The translations under genes were made by a program, and so were the position numbers. Below are positions 1-8,242 of a stretch of DNA of 64,000 bases, piece after piece. Position 1 is the first letter of the stretch. Each line of letters starts with the position of its first letter. Where the stretch lies: positions 3,768,001-3,832,000 of the forward strand of contig NZ_CP041063.1 of the NCBI RefSeq assembly GCF_011082085.1, in the 5' to 3' direction. The notes beneath the pieces were generated by a model. It was not told where the DNA came from. It worked only from the letters and a program-made list of their open reading frames with translations, and searched no databases. Source of the stretch: Bacillus sp. Cs-700 (GTDB lineage Bacteria; Bacillota; Bacilli; Bacillales; Guptibacillaceae).

Positions 1-62
1 CTAGCAGAGGTTTAGAAAAAACATCTTATGAACAGTAATTTTTTAAAAAAGAATGTAAACGA

Positions 63-90
63 TTGTATTTTATTTATATTAAGATATAAT
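63..90 (+). promoter_or_regulatory. Probable sigma-A promoter of the NAD regulator gene
   Basis: TTGTAT (63-68) and a perfect TATAAT (85-90) are separated by 16 bases, close to a housekeeping promoter. Transcription would begin near 97, just before the palindrome at 102-116, so a protein bound there would block initiation or clearance. Confidence 0.6.
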
Positions 91-101
91 AAAGCTAATA
101 A

Positions 102-116
102 TTAACATATTGTTAA
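102..116. promoter_or_regulatory. Candidate NrtR operator 1 (TTAACA-N3-TGTTAA)
   Basis: A perfect inverted repeat with a 3-base spacer (TTAACA TAT TGTTAA) lies 11 bases after the -10 box. The same half sites with spacer ATG recur at 949-963 before the nicotinamidase gene. NrtR is a Nudix-derived repressor of NAD genes that binds palindromes; the assignment to this protein is inferred from position and recurrence. Confidence 0.65.
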
Positions 117-147
117 ATAAAAGTATAGTATGTAAAGGGGAAAAACC

Positions 148-930
148 ATGTCAAATCAAGAAGCGCTTGATCAATATGATGTTAAAAAGTATCGTACTCC
201 AGATGGTTATACTTCTGATATCGCAGTTTTCACAATCGTCTCTGAAAAGAACGCCGATTATAAACCATCCAAGATGACGCTAAAACTGATGTTGATCAAA
301 CGAGCGAAACAGAATAACGAAAAACAGGTTAACATCGAAGCTGACAAGTGGGCTCTACCTGGTGGTTTCGTTCAAGATGATGAAACAGCATTTGAAGCTG
401 CAGGTCGAGAATTATTTGAAGAAACGGGTGTATCTAAGATACATCTAAAACATTTCGGTATTTATGATAAGCCAGGTAGAGATCCTCGCGGTTGGATTAT
501 CTCAAATGCCCATTATGCCATTGTCTCCTCTCAACAACTCGCTAAAAGAAGAGCTGATGACGATGCAGCGGAAGTAGAATTATTTTCGATGGATGAAGTT
601 TACAACCTTAACCTTGCTTTTGATCACAGGCAAATCATCAAAGAGGCTTTTGTAGTCATTAAACAGGATCTTCTTCTAACTACGGTTGCTAAAAACTTTT
701 TGCCAGAACAATTTACTTATTCTGAATTACAAGCGGTGCTCTTGACTGTTACGGACGATTCGGCTATTTCAAGCGATGCAGGATTTGCAAGAAAAATTAA
801 GTCCCTTCCCTTCATTAAGGTTGTTGAGGGAAAAAAGACACAGAGAACATCAAAAATACCGACTCAGTTGTACCGATTTGTTCATACGGATGCTGCTATC
901 ATCAAACCGATCTACACAGCGAGATATTAA
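148..930 (+). CDS. nrtR: NrtR-like Nudix-family regulator of NAD metabolism
   Basis: 260 aa. The N-terminal half is a Nudix domain with a complete Nudix box at about residues 73-95 (G-x5-E-x7-RELFEETGV). The C-terminal part (about 165-255) has the winged-helix region typical of NrtR, a repressor released by ADP-ribose-type ligands. Many NrtR proteins have a damaged Nudix box; this one keeps the REx2EE metal-binding residues and might still hydrolyse ADP-ribose. It is followed by pncA, pncB and a nadD-like gene, the usual NrtR targets, and is flanked by two copies of the same palindrome. The start is ATG after a GGGG-rich ribosome site. A purely enzymatic ADP-ribose pyrophosphatase role is the main alternative. 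Confidence 0.75.
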   Translation: MSNQEALDQYDVKKYRTPDGYTSDIAVFTIVSEKNADYKPSKMTLKLMLIKRAKQNNEKQVNIEADKWALPGGFVQDDETAFEAAGRELFEETGVSKIHLKHFGIYDKPGRDPRGWIISNAHYAIVSSQQLAKRRADDDAAEVELFSMDEVYNLNLAFDHRQIIKEAFVVIKQDLLLTTVAKNFLPEQFTYSELQAVLLTVTDDSAISSDAGFARKIKSLPFIKVVEGKKTQRTSKIPTQLYRFVHTDAAIIKPIYTARY

Positions 931-948
931 TTTTTTTAGTTTTAATTA

Positions 949-963
949 TTAACAATGTGTTAA
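949..963. promoter_or_regulatory. Candidate NrtR operator 2 (TTAACA-N3-TGTTAA)
   Basis: TTAACA ATG TGTTAA, identical in both half sites and spacing to the palindrome at 102-116, lies 27 bases before the pncA start. Two matching palindromes in front of two consecutive genes make a shared repressor likely. Confidence 0.65.
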
Positions 964-990
964 TCGTTAATTAAATGGGAGGTTTTCACT

Positions 991-1542
991 TTGAGTAAAA
1001 AAGCATTGATAAATATTGATTATACGAATGATTTTGTTTCTGATAAGGGTGCGTTGACGTGTGGTATACCCGCGCAACAAATTGAAGAGAACATGTTAGC
1101 CGTAACCAAACAGTTCATTGATGACGGTGATTATGTTGTTTTTGCAGTCGATATCCATCACAAAAATGATCCTTATCATCCAGAAACCAATCTTTTCCCT
1201 GCTCACAATTTATCTGGTAGCAATGGCAGAAACTTATATGGCGAGTTGAATCGACTATACGAAGATAACGACTCACTCCAGAACGTTTATTGGATGGACA
1301 AAACACGCTACTCTGCTTTTGCAGGAACAGATCTTGAATTAAAGTTACGAGAACGGGGAATATCAGAATTACACCTCGTAGGGGTATGTACAGAAATCTG
1401 TGTTCTCCATACTGCTGTTGATGCTTACAACAAGGGGTTTAAAATCGTTGTGTACAAAGATGCAGTGGCTAGCTTCAATCACGTTGGGCACGAGTGGGCT
1501 CTTGGTCACTTTAAAGCTTGTTTAGGAGCGGATGTTATTTAA
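991..1542 (+). CDS. pncA: Nicotinamidase (isochorismatase-fold cysteine hydrolase)
   Basis: 183 aa, normal length for PncA. It would convert nicotinamide to nicotinate, the first step of the deamidating NAD salvage route. The catalytic triad is visible: Asp10 (NIDYTNDF), Lys104 (MDKTRY) and Cys137 (GVCTEIC). A histidine-rich metal-site segment follows Asp54 (VDIHH). The start is TTG with GGGAGG eight bases upstream. Its placement between an NrtR-like regulator and pncB supports nicotinamidase over other isochorismatase-fold hydrolases. Confidence 0.88.
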   Translation: MSKKALINIDYTNDFVSDKGALTCGIPAQQIEENMLAVTKQFIDDGDYVVFAVDIHHKNDPYHPETNLFPAHNLSGSNGRNLYGELNRLYEDNDSLQNVYWMDKTRYSAFAGTDLELKLRERGISELHLVGVCTEICVLHTAVDAYNKGFKIVVYKDAVASFNHVGHEWALGHFKACLGADVI

Positions 1543-1659
1543 GTTTACGCTCTGTACGTCTTATTGAATATAGCCTTCCTATCAAACGGATAAAAGGAGA
1601 ATCAACTAATTGTTTTCCATACTCTTTTTACATTTTTAAATTTTTAGGAGGAATCGACT

Positions 1660-3114
1660 ATGACGAATACGTATGTTGACGATAGCTTTGCTCTACATAC
1701 TGATCTTTATCAAATCAATATGGCAGAAGCCTACTGGAGAGATAACTTCCATAACAGAAAAGCTGTTTTTGAAGTATTTTTTCGGAAACTCCCATTCGGA
1801 AGTGGCTATGCCCTCTTCGCTGGTCTTGAACGAGTAATTGAATACTTAAAAGACTTTCGCTTCTCCGAAAGTGATTTGGCGTATCTACGGGATCAGGGCT
1901 ACAAAGAAGACTTTCTTAACTACTTGAGCACAGTCCGTTTTACAGGAACCATTCAATCAATGAAAGAAGGCGAAGTTGTTTTTGGCAACGAACCGATCAT
2001 TCGCATTGAAGCACCATTATTGGAAGCGCAGCTAATTGAGACACCTCTACTCACGATCGTAAATTATCACATACTGATTGCAACGAAAGCTTCCCGAATC
2101 GTCCAAGCGATTGGTGATGGTACAGCAATGGAATTCGGATCTAGAAGAAGTCAGGAGTTTGATGCTGGTATATATGGAACAAGAGCCGCGTATATCGCAG
2201 GGTTCTCCGCTACTTCCAATGTAAGAGCGGGTAAGAAATTCGGTATACCGATCGCTGGAACTCACGCTCACTCACTTGTTCAAGCTTATCGCGATGAATA
2301 CACAGCATTTAAGAAGTATGCAACTACTCATCGAGAGTGCACCTTCTTAGTTGATACGTATGACACATTAAAGTCAGGTGTTCCTAATGCGATTAGAGTT
2401 GCGGACGAAGAGGGGGATAACATTCACTTCAAAGCCATTCGCCTTGATAGCGGTGATCTCTCCTTCCTTTCAAAAGAGGCAAGAAAGAAACTGGATCAAG
2501 CAGGATACAAAAACACGAAGATCGCAGCCTCAAATGATTTGGATGAATATACGATTACCGATTTGAAGTCTCAAGGAGCTAAAATTGATATTTGGGGAGT
2601 TGGTACGAAGGTTATCACAGCTTTCGATCAACCGGCTCTTGGCGCAGTTTACAAACTTGTTTCAATAGAAGATGAAAGTGGACAGATGGCAGATACGATT
2701 AAAATTAGTGCTAATCCAGAAAAAGTTTCAACTCCAGGCTTGAAAAAAGTCTATCGTATCATTAATAAATCCAATGGAAAATCAGAAGGAGATTACATTG
2801 CGTTAGCACACGAAAAACCTCAAGAAGAAGAACGATTAAAAATGTTCCACCCCGTCCACACGTTTATCAGTAAATTTGTCACTAACTTTGAAGCGAGAGA
2901 GCTCCACCACACGATCTTTCAAGATGGTGAACTTGTGTATCAGTGCCCTCCGCTTCAAGATGTACAAGCATTTGTTAAGGACAATTTAAACCTCTTGTGG
3001 GATGAATACAAACGGTTGAAAATGCCCGAAGAGTATCCAGTGGATTTAAGCCAATCTTGTTGGGATAACAAAATGAGCAAGATCCAAGAAATTAAAGAGA
3101 AGGTTTCACTTTAG
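1660..3114 (+). CDS. pncB: Nicotinate phosphoribosyltransferase
   Basis: 484 aa. It joins nicotinate to PRPP to give nicotinate mononucleotide, using ATP. It carries the family segments EFGSRRSQ (about 159-166) and GTHAHS (about 201-205), the latter holding the histidine phosphorylated during catalysis. The length matches Firmicute PncB. ATG follows AGGAGG with good spacing. About 117 bases separate it from pncA without a terminator, so the two are probably co-transcribed from the palindrome-controlled promoter. Confidence 0.93.
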   Translation: MTNTYVDDSFALHTDLYQINMAEAYWRDNFHNRKAVFEVFFRKLPFGSGYALFAGLERVIEYLKDFRFSESDLAYLRDQGYKEDFLNYLSTVRFTGTIQSMKEGEVVFGNEPIIRIEAPLLEAQLIETPLLTIVNYHILIATKASRIVQAIGDGTAMEFGSRRSQEFDAGIYGTRAAYIAGFSATSNVRAGKKFGIPIAGTHAHSLVQAYRDEYTAFKKYATTHRECTFLVDTYDTLKSGVPNAIRVADEEGDNIHFKAIRLDSGDLSFLSKEARKKLDQAGYKNTKIAASNDLDEYTITDLKSQGAKIDIWGVGTKVITAFDQPALGAVYKLVSIEDESGQMADTIKISANPEKVSTPGLKKVYRIINKSNGKSEGDYIALAHEKPQEEERLKMFHPVHTFISKFVTNFEARELHHTIFQDGELVYQCPPLQDVQAFVKDNLNLLWDEYKRLKMPEEYPVDLSQSCWDNKMSKIQEIKEKVSL

Positions 3115-3167
3115 CAGTGGCGCCTCTGAACATTAGCCGCTAAATGACTTGATGTAGAATTTCTAAC

Positions 3168-3207
3168 AACCCACCTTGGCCCGCATTTTTAAGAGGCGTG
3201 GTGGGTT
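3168..3207 (+). terminator. Possible hairpin after pncB
   Basis: AACCCACC (3168-3175) pairs exactly with GGTGGGTT (3200-3207) around a 24-base loop. There is no long T run after it, so it may only weaken read-through into the nadD-like gene. Confidence 0.4.
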
Positions 3208-3275
3208 CTGTTAAGATTATACTATCTATGTTTGTAATTAATGGAAATGAGAAAACATTCTGAGGGGGATTACAT

Positions 3276-3899
3276 ATGGCGAAAATCGGTATTTATGGAT
3301 CTTCTTTTGATCCAATTACAAATGTCCATTTGTGGACGGCGAACACGATTGCAAATAGGTGCAAACTTGATAAGGTTGTTTTCTTGCCCTGCTCAAACAA
3401 ACGTCGAGATAAAACGATAAAAACAAGCAATGAAGATCGTTGGAACCTTTTGTCTTTAGCAACGAAAAACAACGATACATTTGTTTTAAGTGATTACGAA
3501 ATAAATCAAGAAGGCTGGCACCTAACAACATATGAAACATTAAGTCACTTCAAAAAGGCTTATCCAGATGATGAAATTTACTTTATTATGGGTGCTGACT
3601 TACTTGTTGATATTGCAGAAGGCAGATGGGGTAAATCAGAAAAGTTGATTAAGGAGAATAAATTTATCGTCATGGCTCGTGACGGTATAGATATGTTAAA
3701 AGCGATCAGCAGCTCTCCACTTCTTCGCACTAATGACGATGGTACATTTCACTTACTAGACAAAGGAATTGCTATGGAGATTAGTTCTAGCTATATCCGT
3801 GACGAATTATCTATGGGTGGTGCACCGAGGTATTTACTTCCAGATGATTGTTATGATTACATTCTTGCAAATTCATTGTATATCCAGGATGAAAAATGA
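3276..3899 (+). CDS. Nicotinate-nucleotide adenylyltransferase family protein (NadD-like)
   Basis: 207 aa. NadD enzymes adenylate nicotinate mononucleotide to deamido-NAD. The nucleotidyltransferase signature GSSFDP (8-13) is followed by T15-x-x-H18, the (T/H)xxH form of the ATP site, and ISSSYIR near residue 170 matches the conserved ISSTxIR segment. The ribosome site GAGGGGG precedes the ATG. Most Bacillaceae carry the housekeeping nadD elsewhere, so this is likely a paralogue belonging to the NrtR locus. Its stop codon abuts the remains of nadE. Confidence 0.82.
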   Translation: MAKIGIYGSSFDPITNVHLWTANTIANRCKLDKVVFLPCSNKRRDKTIKTSNEDRWNLLSLATKNNDTFVLSDYEINQEGWHLTTYETLSHFKKAYPDDEIYFIMGADLLVDIAEGRWGKSEKLIKENKFIVMARDGIDMLKAISSSPLLRTNDDGTFHLLDKGIAMEISSSYIRDELSMGGAPRYLLPDDCYDYILANSLYIQDEK

Positions 3900-4203
3900 T
3901 GACGATACAAAAACAAACTATGAGGAATTACATACAAAAACAACCATCGATCCATATTTTGAAATCATTATTAGAGTTACTTTGTTAAAATCAGGGACAA
4001 AAGTTTTTACTAGGAATAAGCGGTGTGCAAGGTTCCACTCTGGCTGGAGTACTAGCTGAACTGGTGGGAGAAGAAGCAAGAATCGTAGAAAAGCTCCCAC
4101 CGCTGATTTCCTTGATTATACGCCACTACAAAAAAATGAAATTAAACCAGAATTATCTTATGGCAATCTTGAAGGTAAGCCTTTTAAAAAGATAGCGCCA
4201 TAA
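3897..4203 (+). pseudogene. nadE: Remnant of NAD synthetase gene (nadE), deleted and frameshifted
   Basis: Three fragments in two frames resemble NadE in order. From about 3912 (same frame as TAA 4201) a segment reading ELHTKTTIDP resembles the NadE N-terminus. At about 4000 the homology shifts by +1 to GISGVQGSTLAG, a damaged form of the ATP-binding GISGGQDSTLAG loop. At about 4090 it shifts back and reads KAPTADFLD then SYGNLEGK, resembling the NadE C-terminal PTADLLDEKP and YLEGK region. The central part of the enzyme (roughly 140-150 residues) is missing. NadE would complete the pncA-pncB-nadD route, so the position fits. It cannot make a working enzyme; the cell must have another nadE. 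Confidence 0.82.
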
Positions 4204-4207
4204 TCGC

Positions 4208-4906
4208 TTAATGTAAATGATCATTTCTCTTATCGATATATAGTGTACCATCCTTCTGGATCTCCGCATAAAAAACATCTAAGACTGATTGGATTCCTTG
4301 TACCTTAAGTTGCTGGATCACCCAGTCTTCTTCCACATTCATCTCAATTAAAGATTTCTTATTTATTTGACCATCCTCAATTATTGGAGCTGGTATCGAG
4401 TGTTTCTTCTGAAAATGTGCAGAGATTCCCTGATCCTCTTTTGTTAAAGGTAGCTTGTTTTCTTTCTTTAAGACTGATAACGTTCCATCGGTTTCAAAAA
4501 TGGCATAGTCAACTTCCTTTAATGAAAAGACGTTCTTTTTTCGTAGCAAGAGGTTAAGGCTATCGATATCGAGTCGAAGTTTACGAAGCTCGTTCTCCAT
4601 CATTTTTCCGTCACGGACAACGATTTTTGGACTTCCTTCTACTCCTAATCTGAATGATTTTGAATTTAAATCTACATAACCAATTAAGATCGTGAAAAGA
4701 GTCCACGCAGAAAGTGAAATCACGCCATTTCTTACACTTAAAGTAGAATCGATTGCAAGAGATGCGCCTAGCGTTCCTAAGGCAATGGCGGAGACAAAAT
4801 TAAAAAAGGTCAATTGGGAAATTTCTTTTCTTCCCATAAACCTTGTCAATAGAAGCAACGTGGCAAAGGCAAGAGCAAGCCTAAGAAGTAATTCAAAAAG
4901 ATCCAT
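4208..4906 (-). CDS. DUF421 membrane protein (YetF family)
   Basis: 232 aa. The first ~80 residues hold three hydrophobic helices, with the family-typical stretch RFMGRKEISQLT after the first. The rest is a soluble cytoplasmic part with the DUF421 layout (KIVVRDGKMMENELRK, then ALFETDGTLSVLKK-like strands). The function of the family is not established; some members appear in spores or respond to sporulation sigma factors. It is transcribed convergently to the NAD locus and stands alone. Confidence 0.85.
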   Translation of the reverse strand: MDLFELLLRLALAFATLLLLTRFMGRKEISQLTFFNFVSAIALGTLGASLAIDSTLSVRNGVISLSAWTLFTILIGYVDLNSKSFRLGVEGSPKIVVRDGKMMENELRKLRLDIDSLNLLLRKKNVFSLKEVDYAIFETDGTLSVLKKENKLPLTKEDQGISAHFQKKHSIPAPIIEDGQINKKSLIEMNVEEDWVIQQLKVQGIQSVLDVFYAEIQKDGTLYIDKRNDHLH

Positions 4907-5077
4907 TTTACTCTCTCCCTTATATGATCTCGATTATTTCTTCTTTAGGGTGTCATTTAGCCGGTATTAAATACTACCTAAACTAATGAAACTTTTCCAA
5001 TTCTATAATCGTATAAAATGTTAAATGTAAAAAATAACTTTTATGGAATGTTTTATTGATGGAAAGGGATATGGATA

Positions 5078-5314
5078 ATGGATGGCATTGCTTTAATCGG
5101 CGTATTAACTGCTTCAGGACTAGCGATTGTAGCGACGGTATATTATGGCATTAAAGCGTATCATCATTTTTTGTATGACAACAAAGGAATCAACCAAAAT
5201 ACCTCACTAGTAGAATGCCCAAAGTGTGGAACTTTGAATAAACGGCATCACAATGATCAACAGTGCAAGGATTGCTACATTTTGTTTGAATGTTTCCGTT
5301 TTCAGAGTTGTTAA
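5078..5314 (+). CDS. Small membrane protein with C-terminal zinc ribbon
   Basis: 78 aa. One hydrophobic helix (about 4-25) is followed by a linker and a four-cysteine ribbon: CPKCG near 48 and CKDC near 65. ATG follows AAAGGGAT. A second membrane gene begins soon after the stop, so the two may be co-transcribed. I do not recognise the family; the layout suggests a membrane-tethered metal or protein-binding module. Confidence 0.6.
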   Translation: MDGIALIGVLTASGLAIVATVYYGIKAYHHFLYDNKGINQNTSLVECPKCGTLNKRHHNDQQCKDCYILFECFRFQSC

Positions 5315-5350
5315 ATGGATGAAGAAAATGTGGAAAAGGGAGGTTTCAAT

Positions 5351-5638
5351 ATGGATATTGGTTTATTCATCATAGGGCTTGCTCTCTTACTCGTTTCTTA
5401 TTTGGTTGGTGTGAAGAAACAAACGTGGTTATTGGCAGGCTTTAATGAGAAGATGGTGGAAAACAAATCACTACTTGGAATGATTGTCGGCTTGCTGTTT
5501 TTTCTTCCGTTAGGATTACTTACGATCATCCTTAGCGTAATCGATTTTGCTAATGAAGGTACGGTCTTTGTCGTAACGATGGTCATTTTATTTGGAATTG
5601 TAGCGCTTTTGATTAATCGAAAATTACTAGATTCATAG
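5351..5638 (+). CDS. Small integral membrane protein
   Basis: 95 aa from ATG 5351, chosen because GGGAGG lies eight bases before it; the open frame extends back to 5315 without a ribosome site. Three hydrophobic segments (about 3-20, 42-65, 70-90) fill most of the chain, with a charged loop (KKQTW, EKMVENK) between the first and second. No recognised family. A hairpin terminator follows at once. Confidence 0.6.
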   Translation: MDIGLFIIGLALLLVSYLVGVKKQTWLLAGFNEKMVENKSLLGMIVGLLFFLPLGLLTIILSVIDFANEGTVFVVTMVILFGIVALLINRKLLDS

Positions 5639-5663
5639 TAAATTGATCCGATATAAGCAATGG

Positions 5664-5698
5664 GGGAAAAGCGACAATTAGGTGTGTCGCTTTTTCCT
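5664..5698. terminator. Bidirectional hairpin terminator
   Basis: GGAAAAGCGACA pairs with TGTCGCTTTTTCC around a short loop. It sits between converging genes and has T-rich flanks on both strands. Confidence 0.75.
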
Positions 5699-5701
5699 TT
5701 G

Positions 5702-6265
5702 TTAACCTCTTAACTGATTCTTGAAAAAAAGCACCGTTTCTAATTCATCTTCGCGGTCTTTAAAAAGGTTAAGCTCTTTTCCGACAGCAATCGCAAACTC
5801 AATATACGCATTTCCCTCTGCCGTTATCAGGTTCTCGCATACCGTAACATCCGCTTTACTTTTCAGATCAGGATTAAAGCAGGGAAGAAAGTCTGAAACT
5901 TCAATGGAAGTTGAATAGGCACGATTTCTTAATACGGCGCTTGCTCCTAACAAAGTGGAGGCGCCGCAAATCCCCGCAATCCATTTGTGATGCTGATCAA
6001 ATGTTTGGATGAGATTGATTAATTTCTCTTCGTGAAGCAATGGTTCAGGATCACCGCCTGGAATGATTAGAATATCGTAATCCTCTACACGGCAATTTTC
6101 TATTGTGTGGGTTACTTTAATCGTAAAATTCCCACTATGCGTTACTTCGCTTGTTAAAGCGGTTGTTTCAATCTCGACATTTGTTTCACTAAATAGGTAT
6201 GAAAGAGTACTAATCTCCCAATCGACATACCCGTCATATAAAAAGAATAATGCTTTCACTGACAT
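5702..6265 (-). CDS. DJ-1/PfpI family protein
   Basis: 187 aa from ATG 6265, preferred over a GTG six bases upstream because AAAGGG is correctly spaced only for the ATG. The DJ-1/PfpI fold shows as LFFLYDGYVDWEIST with the conserved Glu17, the strand IIPGGDPEP, and the nucleophile elbow AGICGA with Cys100. Members act as glutamine-amidotransferase-like hydrolases, chaperones or glyoxalases, and the substrate cannot be told from sequence. It is monocistronic. Confidence 0.8.
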   Translation of the reverse strand: MSVKALFFLYDGYVDWEISTLSYLFSETNVEIETTALTSEVTHSGNFTIKVTHTIENCRVEDYDILIIPGGDPEPLLHEEKLINLIQTFDQHHKWIAGICGASTLLGASAVLRNRAYSTSIEVSDFLPCFNPDLKSKADVTVCENLITAEGNAYIEFAIAVGKELNLFKDREDELETVLFFKNQLRG

Positions 6266-6401
6266 GATCACCCTTTCACGTGCAAATCTCTTCTAACGAA
6301 TCCTATTAGTTAGAATTTTAGCATAATTAATCGGAGGTAATTGAATTACTTTGGTTTATTTGAAATAATTGGAATTGTATTTAGTCGAGGAGGAGAAGTC
6401 A

Positions 6402-6884
6402 ATGAATACAGAAAGATGTGAGCTACGGGCATTATCGGAAGCGGACAAGCAGCATGTTAAAAGGCTGTATAACAGTGAAGAAGTACGAAAGTATTTAGGC
6501 GGAACAGTTGGTGATGAAACATTTGAACAAGGGTTTAACATCATGATCCACTCGCAAAACAGATCTTCTTATTGGACCGTTTTCCTAAAGCAGTCACAGG
6601 AATTTATCGGTATTGTTTTTCTTGATACGTATCATGATGGTGTGAAAACAGAGGTCGGGTATCAATTTTTGCCAGAGTTTTGGGGCCAGGGGTATGCGAG
6701 GGAAGTCGTAACGCGCGTGATCGGGTATGGATTTAGCGAATTAAATTTAGATGAGATTGTGGCAGAGACGCAAGCGCGGAATACGTCATCTTGTCGTCTG
6801 TTACAAAAAGTAGGGATGACATGTGTGGGACAGCTCGAACGATTTGGGGAAGAGCAGTCGGTGTTTCAACTTTGTCGTGTATGA
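6402..6884 (+). CDS. GNAT-family N-acetyltransferase (RimJ/RimL-like)
   Basis: 160 aa from ATG 6402, which follows GAGGAGGAG; the upstream TTG at 6369 lacks a site. The acetyl-CoA loop is recognisable in PEFWGQGYAREV, and the end LLQKVGMTCVG matches the RimJ/RimL pattern of GNATs that acetylate N-terminal or small-molecule amines. The substrate is unknown. Confidence 0.78.
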   Translation: MNTERCELRALSEADKQHVKRLYNSEEVRKYLGGTVGDETFEQGFNIMIHSQNRSSYWTVFLKQSQEFIGIVFLDTYHDGVKTEVGYQFLPEFWGQGYAREVVTRVIGYGFSELNLDEIVAETQARNTSSCRLLQKVGMTCVGQLERFGEEQSVFQLCRV

Positions 6885-6953
6885 AAGGTTCAATGATTAT
6901 CTTAAGGGGAAGAGAGGACTAGAGAACAAAATAAAAAGGAGAAAGGCGGCTAA

Positions 6954-7505
6954 ATGGTGTACTGGTTCATAGCACTTTTTGATGAACAGACAGAAGCACA
7001 GGTGAAAGGAATGTGGAAGGAGCTTAAGGAACATTCTCTCTCCTACTATATCGATGAAGTGAAAGACGGTAGACCACATATCACAATCGCAAGTTATGAG
7101 CAGTTAGATAAGGAAGAATACATAAGTAAAATCGATGCCTTTTATGAAGAGGTGGAGAAGGTGGAGCTTACGTTTAATACGGTTAGTTCGTTCTTAAACT
7201 ATGGAACGATCTTTTTAGCACCTACGGTAACGGAGAATTTACTCTCCCTTCATTCCGAGCATCATCATCATTTCGAACGCTTTAATGGGAGTGCAAATTC
7301 GTTATATTTACCGGGTAAATGGATTCCTCATTGTACATTAGCAAATGATTTATCTTCAGAAGATCTAGCAAATGTTTATCAGTATTGCTTTAATCATAGT
7401 GATACGATTTACGGCAGGATCGAAGAGGTAGCGTTGATTGAACGAATTGATGAAAATGAAGAAGGAATGGAAGCTCCGATTATCTACTCCAAGCGGTTAA
7501 CGTAG
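6954..7505 (+). CDS. 2'-5' RNA ligase-like 2H phosphoesterase
   Basis: 183 aa. Two HxT signatures, H42-I-T44 and H126-C-T128, mark the duplicated fold of the LigT/2H superfamily, whose members open cyclic phosphodiesters of RNA or nucleotides. Spacing between the motifs fits the family. AGGAGAAAGG precedes the ATG. Another 2H protein lies at 47705-48235, but the two differ enough that they are not a recent duplication. The natural substrate is unknown. Confidence 0.78.
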   Translation: MVYWFIALFDEQTEAQVKGMWKELKEHSLSYYIDEVKDGRPHITIASYEQLDKEEYISKIDAFYEEVEKVELTFNTVSSFLNYGTIFLAPTVTENLLSLHSEHHHHFERFNGSANSLYLPGKWIPHCTLANDLSSEDLANVYQYCFNHSDTIYGRIEEVALIERIDENEEGMEAPIIYSKRLT

Positions 7506-7584
7506 AAGATAGACTTTTTTAACTTAACGATTAGAAGCCTTACCTGCCTACAAAAAAAATTAATAGGGCGGTAGTTCAAACGTG

Positions 7585-8115
7585 CTATAAAGTGATTTCT
7601 AATTGAATATCACGTGTTTCTCGTTCATAGATCTCACGATTCACTTCTTTAGCTATAACGCATCCCATATTCCTGTAAAAACGCTGCGTTTCAACAGAGG
7701 GGTGCGCGCCAATATACAACTTTTCTACGCCCAATTGTTTTGCAATCTCTTTCGCTTTGACAAATAGTCTGCGGCCGATCCCCATTCCTCTATACGGTAA
7801 TGACGTATGGATGTAAGAAAGTTCACGATAAGTTGAGCGTTCTCCAAATGTTTCAGCTTCTATAACGGCGAATCCAAGGACTTTGCTCCCTTGTTCAGCT
7901 ATAATGACAGCTCCACCAGAAGCGATGGTTGCTTTACAGTGATTCACAATTTCTCGTTTTCTCTCGATTGTCCAATCGTCTTCAAATTGATCCTCCTTTT
8001 CGTTTAAGCTGTTCGATTCAACAACTAGTACATTTGTTGTTTCTTGTTTACGTTCAAAAGTATCAAGGATCGAATCTTCAAAATCAATCGATAGTAAAAC
8101 CCTTATCGTGTCCAT
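7585..8115 (-). CDS. GNAT-family N-acetyltransferase
   Basis: 176 aa. The acetyl-CoA loop reads PYRGMGIGRRLF, followed by VEKLYIGAHPSVETQRFYRNMGC, the usual last strands of a GNAT domain. The first ~40 residues carry acidic stretches. AAAGGAG precedes the ATG. It is a single gene converging on the 2H phosphoesterase gene; the substrate is unknown. Confidence 0.77.
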   Translation of the reverse strand: MDTIRVLLSIDFEDSILDTFERKQETTNVLVVESNSLNEKEDQFEDDWTIERKREIVNHCKATIASGGAVIIAEQGSKVLGFAVIEAETFGERSTYRELSYIHTSLPYRGMGIGRRLFVKAKEIAKQLGVEKLYIGAHPSVETQRFYRNMGCVIAKEVNREIYERETRDIQLEITL

Positions 8116-8206
8116 TAAATTTCACTCCTTTTGCAGTAAATATAGCATATTGAAACATTCGCATGTCTTTTTGTGAAAAGCGAAATAAGGTTTGTTATCT
8201 AACAAA

Positions 8207-8231
8207 GAGGATAGCCCGGTGGGCTATCCTC
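8207..8231. terminator. Perfect hairpin terminator
   Basis: GAGGATAGCCC (8207-8217) and GGGCTATCCTC (8221-8231) form an 11-bp perfect stem with loop GGT, directly after the aldo/keto reductase stop on the minus strand. Confidence 0.8.
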
Positions 8232-8242
8232 TTCTTATATCA

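Noticed and set aside
54-67. CcpA-site-like TGTAAACGATTGTA near the first promoter
   Set aside because: The second half does not match the cre pattern (GTA instead of CA); the resemblance is partial.
3276-3340. Possible loss of the NadD active-site HxGH motif
   Set aside because: The sequence has T15-x-x-H18, the accepted (T/H)xxH variant; not evidence of inactivation.
3918-4100. Minus-strand frame over the nadE remnant
   Set aside because: Low-complexity leucine-rich shadow of the plus-strand fragments; no ribosome site.
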